Of a stretch of DNA of 16,755 bases, positions 8,987 to 16,755 are shown one piece after another. The notes beneath the pieces are model-generated. The model saw only the letters and a list, made by a program, of their open reading frames with translations. It had not been told where the DNA came from and did not search any database. The position numbers and the translations under genes are program-made. How positions within the stretch are numbered: position 1 is the first letter of the stretch; every line of letters starts with the position of its first letter. Origin of the DNA: Beroe ovata (lineage: Eukaryota; Ctenophora; Nuda; Beroida; Beroidae); NCBI GenBank assembly GCA_946803715.1, contig CAMPET010000030.1, positions 446,627 through 463,381 of the forward strand, given 5' to 3'.

Positions 8987-11900
8987 TTACAATCCTTTGT
9001 TGAACATTAGATACTTCAGATCAGATTTTGATTCCTTTAACTTCTTTTGTATTTCTTCCTCAACGGAGGAAACAGCAATGGAACTGAAACATAGATCAGG
9101 GTTTATTTCTCGTGAACATGGTCAATAATTAGCAACACTCAACTAAGAGCTAATGTCATCCCTAGTCCTTACCTTTGCTGCTCGAATATAGCACATGCCA
9201 GAGGTGTAGCAAATGTCAATCTGAAATGTCGGCAGAAATGTAGGTGGTAATCAGAGACTGTGCGCGCGCGCGTCACATAACTAGATTTTGTAACGACTAC
9301 GATTTAGCTTTTCGTCAAGACCATCAAATTCGGCGATCGCGCGCGCTCATCAAGTTCCCGCCGCATTTCTAGAATGGTGTGGAAAAGATCATCTCAAATT
9401 TCAAGTTTCTATTTCAAGTTTCTATGGTCATTGACTGCTCCACCGACGCCCCCTTTTCGCCCCCAAAATGCCCCTTTTTTGCCCCCTTTTCGCCCCCAAA
9501 GTGCCCCCTTTTAGCCCCCAATGTGCCCCCGGNCCCTGAAATTAAGTTAAGAATTCGTCTATCAACCCATTGACATTTAATCCGCCATACCAAATATAAT
9601 GACCATCATAGTTTCACATTACCATGGTACACAGAAAACTACCTGGAATAACTTCGTCTTGGTGTCAAGAATGTTCATTACCACTGGTGTGAATGCTGAA
9701 ATATTTCATGTTAAAGACCCCGTCTTTACCATTATGACGCTTCATTCATTATGGAAATTGACACCACCTAGCTTCATTCCTCACACCACCTAGCTCAATT
9801 CCGCTCACCCATTCCAGGTGTAGCCATCAACACTCGGCTCAGTACAACTTGTGCAATTGCAGATCTCGCGGCAGCTTGACTTTGCCCTACCACGTTTCCG
9901 TCTGCATCGAGCACATCGATACCGTGGACCAACTCACTGAGATAAGATGGTGTCATGTCACGTAACGGTGACGAAGAGTGGTGCAATGAAGTGAAAGGTG
10001 AATCGATCGCCAAGATTGAGGCTCGTCGTAATGACGCTACGATGGGAAGTAGTTAAGCTTCTTGACACCACTCATATGAAGCGATACCAATGGCATTAGT
10101 AACCAAATTGGTGTCAAGGACGAAATGATGAAAAACTTCATGAAGTTAACTGTGATGGATACATTCTAACATTCCGCAAATCAAATAAGGGCCCTCTCCA
10201 GGAACAAAAAATTTGTGGCGTGTGTAATGTGATCATCCATCATCTAGTATGTTATTTATGCAGATCGAACTAGTTACACACTGATTTACTGGAATGTGCA
10301 GTGCTTGCGAGGTTATAATAACAGCTCAACGTATACAAATTTCATGTATAAAAACACACTTCACTGTACACTGAGTACTGAGTAGTGTGTATCTCTGTCA
10401 CTGCGCACCGGAGACTCAAATACATGGCATAACATGCCAAAAGCACCACTATACGTCACTACGTACCGCTGACACCACTATATAACATTTCATGACGTAT
10501 ACACCACAATACGTCACTACAAACCGCTGACACAACATCATAGCATACCATGACGTATACACCACAAAACGTCACTACGCACCGCTGACACTACTGCATA
10601 ACATTCCATGACGAATACAGCACTTTACGTCTTCAGTACCGCTGACACCACTGCATCACATACCATGACGTATACACCACTCTATGTCACTATGTACCGC
10701 GGACACCACATCATAACATTCCATGACGTATACACAACAATACGTCACAACGTACCGNCACTATGTACCGCTGACACCACTGCATAACATTCCATGACGT
10801 GTACATCACTATACGTCACTACATACGGCTGACACCACTGCATAAAATTTCATGACGTATACCGTATACGCCACAATACGTCGCTTCGAACCGCTGACAC
10901 CACATCATAGCATTCCATGACGTATACACCACATTACGTCACTACGTACCGCTGACACCATTGCATAACATTCCATTACGTATAAACCACTTTACGTCAC
11001 TGAGTATCGCTGACACCACTGCATAGCATTCCATGACGTATACACCACTCTATGTCACTATGTACCGCTGACACCACCGCATAACATTCCATGAGGAATA
11101 TACCACTAAGACTACGCGGATTCCCGAGGAGAAACTGTGGCCATGGAACACAGGAATTATATAATGTTACCAATGTTGTTACGAAGAATGTTACCAACTG
11201 TGGTTCGCAACTCTACGGATCTAACAAGCATTTTGTGCGACCCCATGAGGTGTGTTATCACATGATGGAACTCCTACCTTTGCCGCATCATTGGGATGTT
11301 GACACAGTTAGCAGCTGCAACAGCCGTGAAGGGGACTAGTCGGCCAAAGAGCGGTGGTAATCTCTGAGGACAGCTGCTTGTGTTAATACAAGGTATGATC
11401 ATAACAAGCAGAAATTTGAGGAATGTTACACACACTGCGGCACACACTGCGGCACTGAGAGAGTACAACTTACTGTTGTAGCCTTATTCAAACCCACTGC
11501 TACCCCTACAGCACAGGTAGTAGCCGCTACGTAGGACTTTACCAGCAATCTGGAAAATATGGACTATACTAGTTCAGGTGAAAATGGGTATTAATTTTAG
11601 TACACATCGAATGTGGAAAAATCTGATCAACTTATCAAACTTTTAGATTATCTGAACTTACGATTCAGATATCTCCGATTTGCCAGATCTGTTTGTATAG
11701 TTCACAATGGCATTGAATGACTGATTAACCCATTGCCAAAACAGAATTGCTGGCGTCGTTCTATAGAGAAAGAGAGAACGTTAATCACCCCTCATTATAG
11801 ACAGTATTTCACGAAACCTAATCCGAAACCTCTGTGGTTAGGAGGGTCGAATAACTTTCGAATCTCCGGGATATCCGCAAAAATTGAAGATACTGCACAG

Positions 11901-13597
11901 ATGTGTTCCGAACTTCATTATTTGGGTTTAATTTCAGGGATTTGAGTCAGCTAATAAACTGAGTCAGTTAATATACTGTAGTACTGTAGCTACTCACTTA
12001 TAAAAAGTTAGCATCATTCCACAAATAGTCATGTTACCAGGGACCTGAATCAAAGAATTATTGAATGCATCCAGTAAAACATCACTGGATAGAATCAGGA
12101 ACTCCAGTATATGGATACATCTGTGTTTGGGAATTCAACTTCCNGGATGTGCCACATTTAATACCTGAACTCATCGTGATACTTGTCGCACTTCACAAAG
12201 TTTTTCCACGCTCTCCTAAAATTCTGGTCCATTAGGCCGTACACAATGGGGTTGAGTGCGTAGCCGGAAAACGTGACCCAATGTAACACTGCGAGGATAG
12301 GGGGAGGTATTGGAATGAGTTACCATGACAACAACACAAATAGCTCCCGAATTCATTGATCGGAGTAAATAGATCATAGTTTTGTATATCTGATGACTAC
12401 TGACACAGTGAGACACGTATGTGAGGAAAAAGAGGTTCCCGTACCTTTAGCTAGGAATATGTTGAGAGCGATGGTAAAGCCAACACGGGTGTGTACCTGT
12501 ATCCACATGAGACAGCCAATCACCAGAGTGGGCAGGAATGTGATTGCAAACACCTATAGGCAGGGGGAATATAGGTACGCCAGTTTTACACATTTCAAAC
12601 AAGGGGGGGGGGCGGGGCAAAATGACTTTGGACTTGCGCTGCTGTCTGTAAGTTTTCAGATCCCTAGGTCGATGGGAAACCTTGAACATTTCCATCCGTG
12701 CCTCGACAGACATGCCTGTAGGATGTTCACGCCCTATTGTATCCGAAGTAAGCTCTTGGCCATTTTGAGTGGAATACTGAGTTTATACGCTCAGTAGAGA
12801 GGGTACACAGTTAGTGTCAATTTATATATGCTTCCTTAATAAAGGGAGTACAGCTAGAACAAAGTTGTATACAGTGAGTATACGCTCAGTAGAAGGGAGC
12901 ACAGTGAGTGGTAGCGATATACGATGAGTATACGCTCGGTAGAAGGAAGAACAGTGAGTGCTAGCGATATACAGTGAGTATAAAATCAGTTGAAGGAGGC
13001 ACAGTGAGTGTCAGCGATTTAAAGTGAGTATACGCTCAGGAGAGGGGAGCACAGTGAGTGCTAACCAGCAAATAGTTACTTACTTGTGTTTCAAACACAA
13101 TGAGCTAATTACGCACTGCTGAAGTGTCACGTGATCTGATAATTACAACCATTATATACCAAGTGACCCACCAGAGGTATACACACATACTGTAAACCTA
13201 GTCAGAGAAAATGATGCATGTCAAACTTTGGACTTGCAGTCTGACAAGCGTCTCGAGGGCCAAGAATTTTAAAGATGTCTTGATTATATAATCAAGGTGA
13301 AAACCCCCTCCCTCTCCATAATCAAGCGTAATCATTTGGAAACTCCCTCCCCCTCGGCTGATCACATAATGTGTGAACAGCCCCTACGGGCTTGATCAAT
13401 GGGATGTTTGGGATATACAGTACCAACCTGTAAAGTTTTAATAGCTCTTTTGCGCCATCAAGTTGAGACCCTGACAGAGCAATGTTCCTAGGGTCAGTTA
13501 CACTGAAGAAATGCCTTGCTCTGCCCAGATAGGTATCTTGAACCCATCTAGGTTTATCCAAATCGATTCTGCCACCAATTCTAGGAGTTTCTGACAT
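8987..13597 (-). CDS. Sideroflexin (mitochondrial serine transporter family), two gaps
   Basis: Sideroflexins are multi-pass inner-mitochondrial-membrane proteins. SFXN1 imports serine for one-carbon metabolism. Exons in transcription order: 13597-13428 (ATG in AAAATGT context; [22 protein letters not shown]), 12044-11998 ([15 protein letters not shown]), 11760-11662 ([25 protein letters not shown]), 11549-11474 ([18 protein letters not shown]), 11363-11278 ([23 protein letters not shown]), 9936-9809 ([26 protein letters not shown]), 9695-9643 ([18 protein letters not shown]), 9220-9173 ([12 protein letters not shown]) and 9083-8987 ([15 protein letters not shown] at 8987-8989). All listed borders are GT-AG and phases match. 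About 267 residues are visible against roughly 320 in the family. Missing are about 41 residues with the HPDTG region, and about 16 before LTFATPL. Both fall at N gaps (12144 and 9533), so I read the gene as intact but incompletely assembled. The paralogue type (SFXN1/3-like) is likely but unproven. Confidence 0.92.
9447..9531. repeat. 11-bp C/G-rich tandem array with G-quadruplex potential
   Basis: Eight C-runs of four or five start at 9449, 9460, 9471, 9482, 9493, 9504, 9515 and 9526, an exact 11-bp period with T-rich, A-rich or mixed spacers. On the minus strand, the sense strand of the sideroflexin intron, these are eight G-runs separated by 6-7 bases, which could form G-quadruplexes in the pre-mRNA. 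The array ends at the N at 9533. Confidence 0.85.
9533..9533. other. Assembly gap (single N) at the missing sideroflexin exon
   Basis: Read on the minus strand, a strong acceptor TTAATTTCAG ends at 9536. Two exon bases (GG) follow at 9535-9534, then the N. The implied intron from the 9643 donor is 106 bp, the normal size for this gene. The exon for about 16 residues before LTFATPL is otherwise absent. The N therefore probably stands for unsequenced DNA next to the G-rich array. Confidence 0.75.
10440..11106. repeat. 58-bp minisatellite, about 11-12 copies, in sideroflexin intron
   Basis: The marker GCTGACA (or a one-base variant) recurs at 10468, 10526, 10584, 10641, 10699, 10770, 10828, 10893, 10951, 11009 and 11067. 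Spacing is 57-58 bp except at the N and at a 7-base insertion near 10861. Most units contain TGACGTA, about ten bases, then TACGTCA, an inverted pair giving a 7-bp stem. TGACG is also the CRE half-site core. Copies differ by several substitutions, so the array is not very recent. It accounts for half of the unusually long 1.3-kb intron between 9936 and 11278. Confidence 0.93.
10758..10758. other. Assembly gap inside the 58-bp array
   Basis: The repeat is in register up to the G at 10757, where the GCTGACA marker begins. After the N the sequence resumes about 13 bases earlier in the unit. A single miscalled base cannot do this. At least part of one unit, and possibly many units, is missing. 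Confidence 0.8.
12144..12144. other. Assembly gap between receptor 3' end and sideroflexin exons
   Basis: The sideroflexin exon starting at 12044 needs an upstream donor. The 99 bases from 12045 to the N contain no exon matching the missing HPDTG segment. Introns in this gene are typically near 110 bp, so the missing exon probably ends just inside the gap. Confidence 0.65.
12158..12776 (-). pseudogene. Class A (rhodopsin-type) GPCR, C-terminal exons only
   Basis: Three exons splice in phase. 12776-12627 encodes 50 residues of basic third intracellular loop ending RQQRKSK. 12553-12445 encodes TM6, [19 protein letters not shown], with TFLP in place of the usual CWLP. 12288-12158 encodes TM7 and the tail, with [11 protein letters not shown] carrying the NPxxY motif, FRRAWKNF as helix 8 and a cysteine (VKCDKY) that could be palmitoylated, then TAA at 12158-12160. 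NPxxY, helix 8 and the KSK-to-TM6 junction make the family firm. Introns are 73 and 156 bp; the first donor (AAA then GTCATT) is weak. No exon with TM1-TM5 or a DRY motif is found upstream before sideroflexin exon 1. It may be a truncated duplicate or a remnant, or the rest may lie elsewhere. The ligand class cannot be assigned. Confidence 0.72.
12871..13066. repeat. 50-bp minisatellite, four copies plus one diverged copy
   Basis: GAGTATACGCTCAGTAGAAG and its variants recur with TATACGC-type markers at 12879, 12929, 12979 and 13029, an exact 50-bp period, each followed by CACAGTGAGTG or a close variant. A diverged copy begins near 12784. Read on the minus strand, that copy contains the acceptor used for the first visible GPCR exon. 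Confidence 0.9.
13279..13296. repeat. Perfect 18-bp palindrome
   Basis: CTTGATTATATAATCAAG equals its own reverse complement. It lies in sideroflexin intron 1, about 130 bp from the exon 1 donor. It could bind a symmetric dimer or extrude as a cruciform; nothing shows which, if either, applies. Confidence 0.85.
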
Positions 13598-15251
13598 TTT
13601 ACCTATGATAATGGTGATATAATTTGGTTTATACAGATAATGGATAAGATAATGAGGTATAATGATACCAATAAAAAGGTTCGTATTTTAATAATAAATA
13701 AATTTTAATTTAAAAACACTGCTTTTAAGACAAGCTTATACTCAGCAGTGTAGAGCCCGGTAGAAGCCTAAAAAGTGAGAGAAAACAGTGATCACACAAA
13801 TTCCTAGTGCCTTCCATAAGAATCAATACTTTATCAAGCCCAGACAGGTGCTCAAATCAAAAAGTAAAATGCTAGGTTGATATAATGGAAGCGCTAACGG
13901 CAGAAATTTACCTTATCATGCTGAATAAATCCCTGCTGAAGATATTATGATAACCAGTTAAATATTTTCATAGCCTGATAGGATGATCATGATACTGCAC
14001 CATGGGCAAAGAATTGCTTGATTTTCTGACTGGAATTGGGAAATATGAGACTGGAAAATGCGAAAATATGAAACTATTGTAAACCGAAAATGTTTGATAT
14101 AGTGATTAAGGCTAAAATGCAAAGTATTACAAAATCGCAAGCCGCGCAACGTCGCGTGTCGTGTGCACACAAAGTTCAAATATAATAAATTTCTATTCAT
14201 TGTTGATATTAAAGCCTGTGCATGCTTATGCTCGTCGATCGATGATAGACCCTGTCGAGAATTTCGTTTTGTGCGCGCGCGGCGCAAACTTATTCTCAGA
14301 CATGCTTATTGCTTTCACAAGCCGCTCCATGAGCTTCGCGGCTTGCGCTTGCATCAGCGGTCTGGTATCGCCAGACAAGTGCACCAGCGCACCTTTTCTA
14401 CTCTCAGTAGTTAAATTTTATTTGGTATCGGTACGACCACATTTGTTTTTGCGCGCCGTCATTGCATCAAAGGCCAAAGTAGTTTTAATCACGGTTGTCG
14501 GTTAAGTTTTAGCTTCGCGCGCGAAAAACAGAGGTCAGATGAAAAATTTGTCGATCAATGATATAATAGACCCTTTTATTTTATACATCACAATCTGTTT
14601 ATACTTATAGCTATTGTAGTCTAGTAGGAACTGTCTCCCTCTTTGCTCTTGAGCCTGCTGCACTGTTGGTTGGTGATGCTATATTACTGATGCAAGCTGC
14701 ATAGCTATCTTTGGCACTGGGCAGGTCACTGACTCAATTGGCAGTCAAGCTTGAATTGTCTTACTTTCTATTAGAAGCCTAAGGGTGTTGTTGATTGGCT
14801 GTGTCTGCTGAGACTGGAGACCAGACACTACCAACCAGCTTTGGCTTAGAATGTCCCTGGAATATTTTGAGTAGCTGCGACTACCTTAAAAGAAGCACCC
14901 CATCACTCATCAGCCTCCAGCAGTAGGCTAAGGGATAGCCATTATGTTTCTGCATGACTAACACCTGGCCTGGTCAATTAAAGTAGCTGAGGACCTATAC
15001 TAAGACTAAGAGGCAATTGTTTTGTAGGGCATGACTAAGCTGCACAATCTTGTATACCATAAGGATACAAGCATGGTTACACATATGACAATAAACTGTT
15101 TCATCCTATTGTTTCAGATAATTCATGAATCTGTTTATTTGCTCAAATTTTGTTTATCGATTATCACAAACTCAATGATTTTTTATTTTGGAAAGCTATG
15201 GCAATGTATTGAAAAATAGACAACCTCAAGCTAAAACAAGTCTTGTTGAAC
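13598..15251. other. Divergent intergenic region between sideroflexin and CK1
   Basis: This 1.65-kb region must hold promoters for both outward-facing genes. 13600-14090 is AT-rich with no recognised exon. 14100-14530 is CpG-rich. 14560-15030 is of more even composition with no open frame or known RNA recognised. 15030-15240 is AT-rich again and directly precedes the kinase start codon. No clear TATA box or CCAAT pair could be assigned to either gene. Confidence 0.6.
14100..14530. promoter_or_regulatory. CpG-rich patch, possible promoter island or exon remnant
   Basis: CpG-dense words such as TGCGCGCGCGGCGC (near 14271), GCGCGCCG and TTCGCGCGCG stand out from AT-rich surroundings. On the minus strand a frame from about 14420 to 14226 reads LSGDTRPLMQAQAAKLMERL and onwards to SIIDRRA and stop. 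It has plausible amino-acid composition, but I do not recognise it. The opposite strand is also open in the same phase. It could be a CpG promoter shared by the divergent genes or a decayed exon or transposon fragment. Confidence 0.35.
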
Positions 15252-16647
<1,396 letters not shown>

Positions 16648-16713
16648 GTAAGTGGGGAGATGATCGCAAGTTGTTGTAATAGTGTGTTTGCATGGCGTGG
16701 GTGTGACTATGCA

Positions 16714-16755
16714 TGTGTGTGTGTGTGTGTGTGTGTGTGCGGGTGGGTGTGTGTG
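16714..16755. repeat. (TG)n microsatellite in CK1 intron 6
   Basis: A TG run of about 26 bases is followed by GGGTGGGTGTGTGTG up to the window end. It begins about 67 bases after the exon 6 donor, and the window may stop here because the repeat broke the assembly. Confidence 0.92.

Noticed and set aside
8838-9128. 96-codon plus-strand frame
   Set aside because: It overlaps antisense the last sideroflexin exon (MFNKGL stop), which has family support and matching phase.
12045-12143. Sideroflexin exon extending upstream, since the VPGNMT frame stays open to near the N
   Set aside because: The upstream residues ([17 protein letters not shown]) do not resemble the family, which needs an HPDTG segment here. 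A good acceptor TTTGATTCAG lies directly before VPGNMT.
12393-12797. 134-codon open frame on the plus strand
   Set aside because: It lies antisense to the GPCR exons, whose TM6 and TM7 motifs and splice phases are convincing. The plus frame has no family resemblance.
13110-13197. Hydrophobic minus-strand frame [18 protein letters not shown] as TM5 of the GPCR
   Set aside because: It lacks the usual TM5 proline, has no sound phase link to the loop exon, and ends at a stop soon after. It is kept only as a weak possibility.
16648-16755. CK1 reading through the exon 6 donor to the window end
   Set aside because: The frame stays open only because the GT repeat encodes Cys-Val. GTAAGT is a consensus donor exactly where the conserved kinase sequence stops.

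Overview
The window looks like nuclear DNA from an early-branching animal, most likely a sponge-like invertebrate. It is AT-rich. It carries spliced genes with short GT-AG introns (mostly 74-240 bp), and the families include a mitochondrial sideroflexin, a rhodopsin-type GPCR and a casein kinase 1. It also has an interstitial CCCTAA/TTAGGG tract, the animal-type telomere repeat. The phylum is inferred from gene density and intron size, not proven. Three single N characters (9533, 10758, 12144) behave like collapsed assembly gaps, not miscalled bases.

Left part, 1 to about 7570: I recognise no gene. It holds microsatellites, short direct and inverted repeats, a run of CCAAT boxes near 2.3-2.6 kb and a cluster of CACGTG E-boxes near 5.7-6.3 kb that look regulatory. 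At 7575-7888 there is a compact element with 30-bp terminal inverted repeats. It is built from 17-bp hairpin-forming units around a degenerate telomeric tract.

Middle part, 7925 to 13597, all minus strand: an intronless MazG-like nucleotide pyrophosphohydrolase (7925-8662) lies 324 bp downstream of a spliced sideroflexin gene (8987-13597). I rebuilt eight sideroflexin exons with consistent reading phase. Two stretches of the protein are missing, about 41 and about 16 residues, and both fall at N gaps. The large sideroflexin introns carry a 58-bp minisatellite, an 11-bp G-rich array and, in intron 1, the last three exons of a class A GPCR (12158-12776). That GPCR has its third intracellular loop, TM6 and TM7 but no recognisable TM1-TM5. 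A 50-bp minisatellite lies just upstream of it.

Right part, 13598 to 16755: a 1.65-kb intergenic stretch with a CpG-rich patch separates sideroflexin from a divergently transcribed casein kinase 1 gene on the plus strand. Six of its exons (281 residues) are visible before the window ends in a GT microsatellite inside the next intron.

The four genes do not form one pathway. Nucleotide-pool cleaning, mitochondrial serine transport, signalling kinase and receptor are neighbours without an obvious functional link. The best candidates for something undescribed are the two-domain MazG protein with a degenerate second half and an SV40-like nuclear localisation signal, the hairpin/telomere element abutting its 3' end, and the receptor tail embedded in the sideroflexin intron.
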